This document shows, piece after piece, positions 17,445 to 25,424 of a stretch of 64,000 bases of DNA (positions are counted from its first letter, which is position 1; each line of letters starts with the position of its first letter). The DNA lies in NCBI GenBank assembly GCA_035652815.1, contig DASRDB010000003.1:879767-943766 (forward strand). The letters are read 5' to 3'. The stretch is from DASRDB01 sp035652815. Lineage in GTDB: Bacteria; Chloroflexota; Ktedonobacteria; Ktedonobacterales; Ktedonobacteraceae. A program made the position numbers and the translations under genes. The notes beneath the pieces were generated by a model that saw only the letters and a list, made by a program, of their open reading frames with translations, was not told where the DNA came from and searched no databases.

Positions 17445-17570
17445 CACAACCTCTCCTCGGCCATGCAATGAAAACATAAAGGGTATAACTCCTCAGCAGC
17501 ACAATACTTACCTCTCGAGTGAGTAATGAAGAACGTTCTTGCCAGATAATCAATTAGCGAGGGAAAAATG

Positions 17571-18962
17571 TTACAGCTTCCTGCCCAACTTGACCCACAG
17601 CAGCACAATCGTCAGCACATAGCAGCATGCGCCGATCAAGAAAATGGCCGGATAGCCAACCGACACAATCAGCAAGCCCCCAAGTGGCGTGGTCAGCGCA
17701 TTTGGCACCTGAAAGGCCGCCTGATAGCCGCTATTCGCCACGCCGCGATACTTTTCCGGCACCACCTCCATCGAGTAGACCTGCAACACGCCCGCCGCCA
17801 TATCCATCGTCCCCTGCCGGAAAAGATAGAGCAGCGCCGCCAGTGGCAGTATGCCTGTTAAACCAATCGTCAACAGCAAAGGAATGCTCACTATGCGCGT
17901 TAGCACAATCGTGGTTGTCCTGCCCACTCGAGCCGCCAACAAGGGCGCAAGCACCGTCGTAAGCGCCGTAATCGCATTCGCCCCGCCATCAATCAGCCCA
18001 AACAAAAAAGGAGAGGCACCCAGGTGCTGCACAAAATAAATATTGAAATACGGAATAAAAAATCCCGCCCCCGCTCCCGTCAGACCATACACCAGCGCAA
18101 ACACAAAAAACGGACTCCGCACCAATTTCCCCACCCGCTCCATTGTTGGGACATGTAATGGCTTCTCCATATCCATTGCCGGAACCACCATTTGCGCTGT
18201 CCTTTCTGTAGGGGCGGGGGCTGTGGTTGTGTGGGGGGTGGGCGCTTGCGCCGCCCTCGTCCCCCTCTCATCCCCAACCTCTCGCCGCTCCGGTCGTCCT
18301 CCACTCAGCATAAGCAACGGAATAAAACTTGGCGCGGCAATCAAGCCCGCGAACAACAGCGCCAGTTGATACGAACGCGGCCCCGGCTGGCTGGCAAGCG
18401 CTCCATTTGCCCAGCCCGGCAGCGGAGCCATCAGCCAGGAAAGCGAACGAAACCAGCCGGGCAGCGCGCCACCGATCACCTCGCCCAGTACCAGCGTAAT
18501 CAACCCGAGCGAAATATTAAGGCTAAAAAGATGCGCTCGCTCCTCCGGTGTGCTGTTGCGCGTCAGGAAAGGCGCGTTGATAACCAGGATGAACGCGAGT
18601 CCAATTCCTGCTAAAAAGGCGCTGACGAGCAAGGGCACAGGTTGGCGAAAAAGAATCTGCCCCGCACCCGCCACGCCGATCAACGCATTCGACCAGATCA
18701 GAATAGCTTTCGAGCTGAAGCGGTCGATACATATGCCTGCCGGAAAAATCGCGAGGCCCGCGCCCAGCGTTCCCATGAAGAGGACAAGGCCCACAAAATC
18801 CGCTTTGTAGCCAAGCGAAACAAGGTAGAGATTGTATAAGACCAGAAGAATCCCGCCTGTCACTCCACTCAACACGCTGTTGATGAGGTACAGGCGGGCG
18901 TTGCGTTGAAAGCGCCGGTACTGCTGGAAATACTCCGCAAGCAGGCGCATATTCAATTTCAT
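17571..18962 (-). CDS. MFS-family transporter
   Basis: A 463-residue major facilitator with about 12 membrane helices. The loop GLVLFMGTLGAGLAIFPAGICIDRFSSKAIL holds the MFS motif A region between helices 2 and 3. A long cytoplasmic loop of ~70 residues, rich in Pro, Thr and Arg, separates the halves. Substrate unknown; the layout fits drug or metabolite efflux pumps. It begins 8 bases after the stop of the coiled-coil membrane protein gene at 18971 and is probably the third gene of that operon. Confidence 0.88.
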   Translation of the reverse strand: MKLNMRLLAEYFQQYRRFQRNARLYLINSVLSGVTGGILLVLYNLYLVSLGYKADFVGLVLFMGTLGAGLAIFPAGICIDRFSSKAILIWSNALIGVAGAGQILFRQPVPLLVSAFLAGIGLAFILVINAPFLTRNSTPEERAHLFSLNISLGLITLVLGEVIGGALPGWFRSLSWLMAPLPGWANGALASQPGPRSYQLALLFAGLIAAPSFIPLLMLSGGRPERREVGDERGTRAAQAPTPHTTTAPAPTERTAQMVVPAMDMEKPLHVPTMERVGKLVRSPFFVFALVYGLTGAGAGFFIPYFNIYFVQHLGASPFLFGLIDGGANAITALTTVLAPLLAARVGRTTTIVLTRIVSIPLLLTIGLTGILPLAALLYLFRQGTMDMAAGVLQVYSMEVVPEKYRGVANSGYQAAFQVPNALTTPLGGLLIVSVGYPAIFLIGACCYVLTIVLLWVKLGRKL

Positions 18963-18970
18963 GGGCGCAT

Positions 18971-19621
18971 TTAGCCTTGCGGTCGTCTTCCGGCAGTCTG
19001 AATCTGCGCGTCCTCAACCCGGTCTGGCAGCGAGGGCTTCGCCACCACTGCATTCGATGTCTCTTCCGGTGAATAGGCCGGGCCGCTATCCTGCCGGTTC
19101 ACCGACTCATCGAACCGGATGCCACGCTGGAGCGGACTCTCTCCTATCAAGGGCATAGGCTCGGCAGGCGGCACTTCCTTCAGGCCGGGCAGGAAGAAAG
19201 CCTTCGCCATCGCCTTGACCATCATCGTGCGCGCCCGGAACTCGATTACGGCCTGAGCCACCTTATCAGCTCCCTGGTCAACCTTCTTCTCGACGTTCTG
19301 CGCGGTATGTTCAACCATCTCGGCCTTCTGCGTCACATCGATACCCTGCGCCTTATGCACAATTTGCAAAATCTTGTTATCTTGCGGAACAGTGACGGGC
19401 AGAGCCTGATCCGGCGGCGTCTCAATCGTCCTATTTAAATCATCCACAGCCGGGCGCAGTTTCTTCACAAGGTTAGCCTTCTCACGAATCCAGGCGAAGA
19501 GGACTGAAACCCCCAGGGCAAAAGCCAGCCCGATCAGGATGTTCACAAACATGTAGATCGCCAGGATAATAGCCGCGATCTGCCCCCATGTCGCCAGAAT
19601 ATCGCCTGGGATGTAATGCAT
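18971..19621 (-). CDS. membrane-anchored coiled-coil protein, unknown function
   Basis: A 216-residue protein: one or two N-terminal membrane helices (QIAAIILAIYMFVNILIGLA), then a polar helical part (KKLRPAVDDLNRTIE; VEHTAQNVEKKVDQGADKV) and a proline-rich tail. It follows the next upstream gene by 2 bases with a GGAGGAG site and precedes the transporter by 8, giving a three-gene unit. The layout matches its neighbour at 19624, and the two may work together as membrane scaffolds (inference). No family recognised. Confidence 0.7.
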   Translation of the reverse strand: MHYIPGDILATWGQIAAIILAIYMFVNILIGLAFALGVSVLFAWIREKANLVKKLRPAVDDLNRTIETPPDQALPVTVPQDNKILQIVHKAQGIDVTQKAEMVEHTAQNVEKKVDQGADKVAQAVIEFRARTMMVKAMAKAFFLPGLKEVPPAEPMPLIGESPLQRGIRFDESVNRQDSGPAYSPEETSNAVVAKPSLPDRVEDAQIQTAGRRPQG

Positions 19622-19623
19622 AG

Positions 19624-20139
19624 CTATTCTCCTCCAACGGCTGAATCAAGCAACTCCAACTGCTCTTTGCGGCGTTCTTCCTCACGCTTGCGCGCGTGCC
19701 CTTTGCCCAAAAACACCTTGAACGCCTGCTGCGCCCCTACCAGAAGCGCCACCGCGCGCACGCTTGGAGCTACCGCCAGGTCCTTCGTCAACTTCGCCGT
19801 ACTGCCAATCGTACTCGCTGTCTCTCCCGCGCTCTTCGCTGTATCCTTCACCGCTCCCAATGTCTCCTGCACCGAGCCGCGTACCGCCGTCACCGTCTCC
19901 TGCACCGAACCAATCAACGGCTTCATCTCATTGCGCACCGTTGTAATAGTACCTATCAATTGCATCAGCGTATAGATAAGCAGGAGCGTCGATAACAACG
20001 AAAAGGCCGCCAGAATAATCAACGCGATGTACAACACATTCAACAAAACGCCGAATATTGCAGCCAGGACAAATCCCACGATGAGCAGCACCACAATCAC
20101 ACCGCCCGCAATGCCCGCAAAGCGAATCGCCTTTTTCAT
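19624..20139 (-). CDS. membrane protein with helical tail, apolipoprotein-like repeats
   Basis: A 171-residue protein starting at ATG 20139 behind GGGAGGC; the frame extends upstream to 20403 without a sensible ribosome site. Two membrane helices occupy residues 5-55 and are followed by an 11-residue-periodic helical stretch (VQETVTAVRGSVQETLGAVKDTAKSAGE cut into short repeats) and a basic tail (HARKREEERRKEQ). The repeats VQETV / VQETL resemble late-embryogenesis or YtxH-like stress proteins. It is the first gene of a minus-strand unit; a TATAAT (minus) lies at 20168-20173. Confidence 0.72.
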   Translation of the reverse strand: MKKAIRFAGIAGGVIVVLLIVGFVLAAIFGVLLNVLYIALIILAAFSLLSTLLLIYTLMQLIGTITTVRNEMKPLIGSVQETVTAVRGSVQETLGAVKDTAKSAGETASTIGSTAKLTKDLAVAPSVRAVALLVGAQQAFKVFLGKGHARKREEERRKEQLELLDSAVGGE

Positions 20140-20450
20140 GAGATGCCTCCCAAAACAATTTTTCTTGATTATAGCGCACAGCCCGAACAAGCACCAGGGG
20201 CCTGATACATTCCCATCTCGAATCCTTTTCCATGCGCATAATATCCCTATACATAGATACGCTTCTACATTCAAAAAAGAGGACAAACTGCACCTTTGCT
20301 TAGAAAATTGAGAAAATACTAAAAATTTGCTGAGTCTTTTTATTGTTGACTTGTTTTTGTACAGGTTTACGGGTATATACAGAGTAAACAGTCTTGTATG
20401 CATCTATTCGTTAAAGATGCCGCTATAAAATTAAGAGGAGAGAACAAAAC

Positions 20451-20810
20451 ATGCTCGCATCGTTGTTCGTCCTGGCCGATGGCATCACCATCAAAATTGG
20501 TGATAACGTCTGGACATTTGGCCTTAATTTCATCATTTACCTGATTGTAGCAGCTATCGTTGGTTTCATCGCCGAAAGCATTGTCGGCTGGCGTTTGCCC
20601 TTTGGCTTCATCGGAGCCATTATCGCCGCCCTGATCGGCATCTGGCTGATGACCCAGGTGATCATTATCACAGGCATTGGTGATATCAACATCTTTGGCG
20701 TTCCCCTCATTCGCGCTTTGATCGGTGCCATCATTTTCGTCCTGATCTGGCACCTCATCACCTACCCGCTCTATCGGGGTCGCCGTCGCTACTATTACCG
20801 TAGATACTAG
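20451..20810 (+). CDS. small membrane protein, GlsB/YeaQ/YmgE-like
   Basis: A 119-residue protein with three to four hydrophobic helices and glycine-rich packing (AAIVGFIAESIVGW, LPFGFIGAIIAALIG), reminiscent of the GlsB/YeaQ/YmgE transglycosylase-associated family, which has a similar size and glycine pattern. The tail is strongly basic (YRGRRRYYYRRY). It lies 311 bases from a divergent gene; that gap is AT-rich and holds possible promoters (TTGTTT 20351 with TATATA 20374) but nothing certain. Confidence 0.7.
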   Translation: MLASLFVLADGITIKIGDNVWTFGLNFIIYLIVAAIVGFIAESIVGWRLPFGFIGAIIAALIGIWLMTQVIIITGIGDINIFGVPLIRALIGAIIFVLIWHLITYPLYRGRRRYYYRRY

Positions 20811-20819
20811 ATATAGGGC

Positions 20820-20967
20820 AGCAATAACATGCATACCATTCCAAATCCGCCTTCCGATGTCATCCTGAGCGGAGCGAAGGATCTCTGGTGTGGGCATGTG
20901 ATCCTGCTGGCCAACGCAGATCCTTCGCTCCGCTCAGGATGACAGGCGAGAGGGCCTTTTTCATGGC
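20820..20967. repeat. dispersed inverted-repeat element (TGTCATCCTGAGC family), copy 2
   Basis: Arms 20858-20884 and 20918-20944 are perfect reverse complements. Relative to the copy at 43651 both arms carry a matched change (GCGGAGCG against CGCTCCGC). The flank GGCGAGAGGGCCTTTTTCATGG is the reverse complement, with small changes, of the left flank of copy 1. Confidence 0.82.
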
Positions 20968-21021
20968 TGACCATTACTCCCCAATGTAACTATCAATTTA
21001 CTCGCCAGCCCTCGGATAGGA

Positions 21022-21027
21022 TATAAT
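21022..21027 (+). promoter_or_regulatory. -10 box upstream of the MarC gene
   Basis: TATAAT at 21022-21027 overlaps an ATG at 21026, making that ATG an unlikely start. CCTCGGAT at 21010-21017 and ATCCGAGG at 21038-21045 flank it as an inverted repeat, a possible operator. Confidence 0.45.
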
Positions 21028-21055
21028 GAAAAAACACATCCGAGGGCTTTATACT

Positions 21056-21682
21056 GTGATATTTACTATTCGCGCATTCGTCACTTTCTTTACCATTATC
21101 GATCCTGTAGGGCTGGTCCCTGTCGTTATCGCGCTCACCGCGCACTTCAATGATGCTCAGCGCCGCAATATCGTCACGCGAGCAGTTCTCATCAGCGCCG
21201 CCATTATCCTCTTCTTCGCCCTGGTTGGCCGCTTCCTGCTCGACCGCCTGGGCATCAGTCTCTACGCCTTCAACATTGCCGGTGGCGCGCTGCTCTTCCT
21301 CGTCTCGGTGGATATGCTCTTTGGACGACCATCTGGGGCGCGTGAAACAAAGACCGAATCGGACGAGGCTCTGACCCGCGAGGATGTCAGCGTCTTTCCC
21401 CTGGCCATTCCCATGATCGCCGGGCCTGGCACCATCGCTACCACCATCCTCTACGTCGATATCGCTACACCCGACCCCATAAACCTGCTTTCAGTCGCCG
21501 CCGCCATCACCTGCGCGCTTCTCTCCGCCTGGCTGGTCATGCGCAGCAGCCTCTGGATTCTCCGCCATGTAGGCCGCACAGGCATCCTCGTTCTCTCGCG
21601 CATTCTCGGCATCCTGCTGGCCGCGCTTGCCATTCAATTCATCCTCAATGGCATCGCCACCTTCGCGCACCTGCACGTCTGA
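21056..21682 (+). CDS. MarC family integral membrane protein
   Basis: A 208-residue membrane protein of the MarC/UPF0056 family, six helices, function unsettled despite the old link to antibiotic resistance. Family marks are FFTIIDPVGLVPVVIALTAHF at the start, the central loop with EDVSVFPLAIPMIAGPGTIAT, and RILGILLAALAIQFILNGI at the end. GTG 21056 is preferred, with GAGGG 9 bases upstream; ATG 21026 lies inside the -10 box. A rhomboid gene follows 11 bases later. Confidence 0.9.
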   Translation: MIFTIRAFVTFFTIIDPVGLVPVVIALTAHFNDAQRRNIVTRAVLISAAIILFFALVGRFLLDRLGISLYAFNIAGGALLFLVSVDMLFGRPSGARETKTESDEALTREDVSVFPLAIPMIAGPGTIATTILYVDIATPDPINLLSVAAAITCALLSAWLVMRSSLWILRHVGRTGILVLSRILGILLAALAIQFILNGIATFAHLHV

Positions 21683-21693
21683 ACAGGAAAATA

Positions 21694-22668
21694 GTGCTGA
21701 CCACAACCAATATGCGCCTCAGACGTAGTATTATTAAGGAGAAATATTGGTTTCTAGCAATTGGCACAGGGAGCATGCTCGAACAATTCAACTCAGGCAA
21801 TTCGGAAATACAGCCCGCGCCTTCCGCGCAGGAACCATTCCTGCGCGATAAAAATCTGCATATTCATCTCAGCTACTCTACCGCCATGCGCCGCTACCTG
21901 CGCCTGAGCTGGATTCGTCGCATCTCCTGGGTGACATGGCTCATCACCATCGTCACGGTCGCCATGTGGTGTCTCACTGCTTACCATACCGCACTTGCGG
22001 CAGGCGCGCATTCTTTCAGGAGCATCATCGAAAATGTGCTTTCCGGGGCGCAAAACGGCGATGTGCTGGTCGCTTATGGGGCCAAAGATAACTCCCTGAT
22101 TCTCGCGGGTCAATACTGGCGCTTTATCACACCCATCTTCCTGCACGCCAACCTGCTGCACATTGGCCTGAATATGCTCAACTTCGTGATCCTGGGCGTG
22201 CTGATCGAGCGCATTTTCGGGCACCTTCGTTTCCTGTTGATCTACCTGCTCACGGGAGTAGTCAGCATCATCGCCAGTTTCTATTTCTCGCCGCAGGATG
22301 TCAGCGTCGGCGCGTCAGGCGCGATCTTTGGCATGGTAGGAGCCTACAGCATCTTTATATTTATGCATCGCCACGCCTTTCGACGTGGCGGTATCCCGAC
22401 ACTCATCTGGCTCGTCATAATAATAGGCTTGAATCTTGGCTTAGGACTGGTCATTCCCAACGTCGATAACTCGGCCCATCTCGGCGGTTTTCTTGCCGGT
22501 TGCTTTTTAGGATGGCTTTTTTCGCCCTTTTACGTTCTCATAAATAACAAAGGAAATACAGCGCTGGTGGATATGCATAGTCTTTCACGCCGCTGGCCCG
22601 TAGCAATCGTAGCAATCGCTGGCACGTGCGCAATGGCGTTGCTCGCGTTACATTTGATTGGAGGTTAA
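21694..22668 (+). CDS. rhomboid family intramembrane serine protease
   Basis: Rhomboids cut membrane proteins inside the bilayer. The catalytic Ser is in GASGAIFGMVGA and the His in NSAHLGGFLAGC; the HANLLHIGLNMLNFVILG segment matches the conserved HxxxxHxxxN of helix 2. Six to seven helices are visible. The N-terminal ~60 residues are polar. GTG 21694 has an AGGA 6 bases upstream; ATG 21775 is an alternative that trims 27 residues. It sits 4 bases before a second rhomboid. Confidence 0.9.
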   Translation: MLTTTNMRLRRSIIKEKYWFLAIGTGSMLEQFNSGNSEIQPAPSAQEPFLRDKNLHIHLSYSTAMRRYLRLSWIRRISWVTWLITIVTVAMWCLTAYHTALAAGAHSFRSIIENVLSGAQNGDVLVAYGAKDNSLILAGQYWRFITPIFLHANLLHIGLNMLNFVILGVLIERIFGHLRFLLIYLLTGVVSIIASFYFSPQDVSVGASGAIFGMVGAYSIFIFMHRHAFRRGGIPTLIWLVIIIGLNLGLGLVIPNVDNSAHLGGFLAGCFLGWLFSPFYVLINNKGNTALVDMHSLSRRWPVAIVAIAGTCAMALLALHLIGG

Positions 22669-22672
22669 TATT

Positions 22673-23911
22673 TTGGAAGCGCAAACCGACGTACAAACAT
22701 ATATAGAACGCGGCAAACAGGCGCTGGCTCAGGGTCAGGGCCGCGAAGCAGCGATTGCCTACGCGCATGCCGCGCAAATCGAACCCAACAATCCTGATAT
22801 TCACCTGGGACTGGCCGAAGCAAACCTCGCGCTCGGCTCCTACGGCGTGGTTTATATGGCCTGCCAGAAGGTAAAGGAATTGCAATCAGGGGGCGGTGCC
22901 GCCTCTCATATGGCCCAGGCGCTGCTCTACCTGCTCGACCGCCGCTATGACCGCTCTTTGCAAGAAGTGGATAGCGCCATCGAGCAGGACCCGAGCAACG
23001 GCTATGCCCACGCCCTGCGCGCGTACCTGCTGCGTCTCAACGGCCAGGACTACGACGCGCAGCTTGCTCGCGCCCGCGCCGCCCGCCTCTCCTACGGCGG
23101 TACCTTCGAGAATTGCTTCCCGCCCGTTGAACCAGTCACGCGCCGGGCCCTGGGTGTCACGCCAACCGAACCTGTCGCGGGCACCCTCAACAGCGCGCCT
23201 GACGCCACAATGCCGCGCATCGAACGCGAGCCGGTCCCAGCCTGGTCGCGCCCCAACGCCATGCACAGGCAAACAGTACGCACAAGATTCTGGTTGAGCC
23301 AGAATCCGCGCTTCGTCACCATGCTGCTCGTGGGCATCAATGTCGCCGTTTACCTGATAACCGCCATCCTGAGCGTCACCGTCGGTTCGGGCCTGGGACA
23401 GCTTGGCAGCATTGATCCCAACGTTCTGATTAACGCTGGAGCGCAGGTGAACATCCTGGTCTCACAGGGAGAGTTCTGGCGTATCTTCACCGCCATGTTC
23501 CTGCACCTCAACCTGCTGCACATCGGCGTCAACATGCTCTCGCTGTTCTTCATTGGCCCGGCTGTCGAAGTGCTTTTTGGCAAATGGCGCTACCTGCTCA
23601 TCTACCTGCTCTCAGGCATCATCGGCGGTATCGTCTCCTTCTTCCTCATGGGACCCGATTTCGTCGCCGTAGGAGCTTCGGGAGCCATCTTCGGCGTCTT
23701 TGGCGCGCTCGGCGTCTTCTTCATCGTCAACCGCCGCGCTATGGGCGGATATGGCTCAGCCGCCCTCAGCAACTGGATTTTCTGGCTCGGCCTGAACCTG
23801 GTGATCGGCTTCTCCAACGCCAGCAGCATCGGCATCGTCGATCACCTCGGCGGTCTCGTCGCTGGCATGATTCTCGCCGCCATTCTGATGCCACGCGCCC
23901 GCCGCCTGTAA
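22673..23911 (+). CDS. rhomboid protease with N-terminal TPR-like repeats
   Basis: A 412-residue protein. Residues 1-125 look like TPR helices (YIERGKQALAQGQGREAAIAYAHAAQIEPNNPDIHLGLAEANL, split across two repeats), a linker follows, and from about 205 a rhomboid core: HLNLLHIGVNMLSLFFIG, catalytic Ser in GASGAIFGVFGA, catalytic His in DHLGGLVAGM. TTG 22673 is chosen because GGAGG lies 8 bases upstream; the TTG at 22658 is inside the previous gene. Tandem placement with another rhomboid suggests paired or duplicated function. Confidence 0.9.
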   Translation: MEAQTDVQTYIERGKQALAQGQGREAAIAYAHAAQIEPNNPDIHLGLAEANLALGSYGVVYMACQKVKELQSGGGAASHMAQALLYLLDRRYDRSLQEVDSAIEQDPSNGYAHALRAYLLRLNGQDYDAQLARARAARLSYGGTFENCFPPVEPVTRRALGVTPTEPVAGTLNSAPDATMPRIEREPVPAWSRPNAMHRQTVRTRFWLSQNPRFVTMLLVGINVAVYLITAILSVTVGSGLGQLGSIDPNVLINAGAQVNILVSQGEFWRIFTAMFLHLNLLHIGVNMLSLFFIGPAVEVLFGKWRYLLIYLLSGIIGGIVSFFLMGPDFVAVGASGAIFGVFGALGVFFIVNRRAMGGYGSAALSNWIFWLGLNLVIGFSNASSIGIVDHLGGLVAGMILAAILMPRARRL

Positions 23912-23929
23912 CCTATAGAATATAAATAA

Positions 23930-23956
23930 AAGCGAGGAGTGGAATGCCCCTCGCTT
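23930..23956 (+). terminator. hairpin between convergent genes
   Basis: AAGCGAGG at 23930-23937 pairs with CCTCGCTT at 23949-23956. Only a short T/G tail follows. It separates the rhomboid gene from the DinB gene. A second, looser pairing (AAGTCGAGC near 23989 with GCTCGACTT near 24059) lies in the same gap. Confidence 0.55.
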
Positions 23957-24092
23957 GTTGGTACAGCCAGTACACTGAATGTAAAGGAAGTCGAGCTTGA
24001 AATCTCGCTGTGACCCGGCTGAGTCACAAAATCCTATCCATGCCCTTTACCCCCCCTGCTCGACTTTCTTCCCCCTTTTTTGTAACTCACCC

Positions 24093-24611
24093 TCATTCCC
24101 TCGCAACCTCATGATCCCGAAAGAACGTATGCCACGGACCACACCCGGTGATGAAAGGCTGCATAAGCGCCCGTTCGGCCTGGATTGTATGATTCAAATC
24201 GTGCGCAGCCCAGGTATGCAGCATCTGCACGAGCGTCACGGTACCCAGTTGAGGATGCTGCACCGTCCGTTCCAAATCCTCATCCTTTACCTGCTCAAGC
24301 AGGGGAAGGTTGTCTTGACGAGCGCGTGCGAACGTAGCCGCAAGCTCCTCAGGCGTCTTTGAAGCAAAATCCGTCTGCGGCTTGTTCGGGTCGAAAGCAG
24401 TAAAATCCTGCCCGGCCAGAAAAGCGCGGAAGCGGACAGGAAAAAGCGCAAGTTCCGCGTCCAGTAAATGCTGTAAGCATTGCACCGCCGACCACTCTCC
24501 CTCGCGCGGCGGACGTGTCAGCAAATCAACGGGAAACGTGCTGACCAGTTGTTGCCAGCGTCCCGGCGTAGTGGAGAGAACAGCGTGTATGCGTTCTAAC
24601 ATCGAATTCAA
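24093..24611 (-). CDS. DinB family protein
   Basis: DinB/YfiT proteins are four-helix bundles that bind a metal with three histidines and often act as thiol-dependent transferases. In this 172-residue protein the candidate ligands are the His in CLQHLLDAELALF (about residue 48) and the pair in HTWAAHDLNH. REGEWSAVQCLQHLLDAE is the typical N-terminal pattern. The start chosen is TTG 24611, 6 bases from GGAGG; ATG 24602 is an alternative but 15 bases away. Confidence 0.88.
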   Translation of the reverse strand: MNSMLERIHAVLSTTPGRWQQLVSTFPVDLLTRPPREGEWSAVQCLQHLLDAELALFPVRFRAFLAGQDFTAFDPNKPQTDFASKTPEELAATFARARQDNLPLLEQVKDEDLERTVQHPQLGTVTLVQMLHTWAAHDLNHTIQAERALMQPFITGCGPWHTFFRDHEVARE

Positions 24612-24612
24612 T

Positions 24613-25420
24613 GAAGGCCTCCTTTGGTCTTTTCCAGGTCCAATGCGTATGAAAAACGTTATCTGCGCTAAATATGCTTTCTTTCAAATCCCCCAATTCA
24701 GGATACGAAGCGTTTAATTGGAACAATAAATAGCCATTGTCGCCTCCACTATGCAAGGTTTGGTAGTTCTTACTTGCACTTCTACCAATGACTTTATAGT
24801 CTACCACAAAAATACAATGATCATTCATTTTTAAAAGCAAACTTCCTATCAATTTTTTATGTAGAATACGCCAGGTAGTCTCAACTCAGCCCATAAAGCG
24901 GTACTAATAAGTCCTTGAAATTCCCTTTATCACTTTCCTCGATAGAAATTATATGTTATAGTATTTCTACGCCTGGGGTTATATGCTTTATCTTTCTAAT
25001 AAACATTATACAAAGTGAGAAGCCATGTCGCTTGAAGGACAACAACTGGGCCGCTATCGATTATTACGCTTGCTTTCTGCCAATTACCTCCCCCCTCTTC
25101 TCATGCCTATTGCTGTCTTTACTTCTTAAAGACATCCATATTGCTGTCTTGTGTAATTCTTATGCAATATCCTATTCTTCTCTAATACCCACTCCGAGTG
25201 TGTTTATAATAAAAAACAGAAATAAGGCTCGTTTTACATTCATTATCTCATCAAAATATATCTGAAGAATAAGTGAAGGATAGAGAAAGCCCAATGAAAC
25301 CATCACCTGCTATCCTTAGACATAGGAGAAACAAAAACAGTCACTGCGTAGTAAGGTGTGCTATGCCAGTACTGCTCTCCACTGGGTCCGTTGTATGATT
25401 CTCGTCAGACAAAGGAGTGT
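24613..25420. other. AT-rich intergenic region with gene remnants
   Basis: About 800 bases clearly richer in A+T than the neighbours. No complete gene is supported. It holds a protein-kinase N-terminal stub (25025-25129, listed separately) and, on the minus strand at about 24616-24852, a frame whose product looks protein-like but runs into the DinB gene. Confidence 0.5.
25025..25129 (+). pseudogene. truncated Ser/Thr protein kinase N-terminus
   Basis: ATG 25025 opens a frame MSLEGQQLGRYRLLRLL, the usual opening of PknB-like kinases in Ktedonobacteria just before the glycine loop. After residue 17 the sequence departs (SANYLPPLLMPIAVFTS) and stops at 25129. No glycine loop, catalytic lysine, HRD or DFG motif follows. 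This is best explained as the leftover 5' end of a kinase gene after a deletion; the match is short, so chance is possible. Confidence 0.5.
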
Positions 25421-25424
25421 ATGC

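Noticed and set aside
24915..25265. 116-codon plus-strand frame in the AT-rich region
   Set aside because: No ribosome site, composition like random AT-rich DNA, and it overlaps the kinase stub in another frame.
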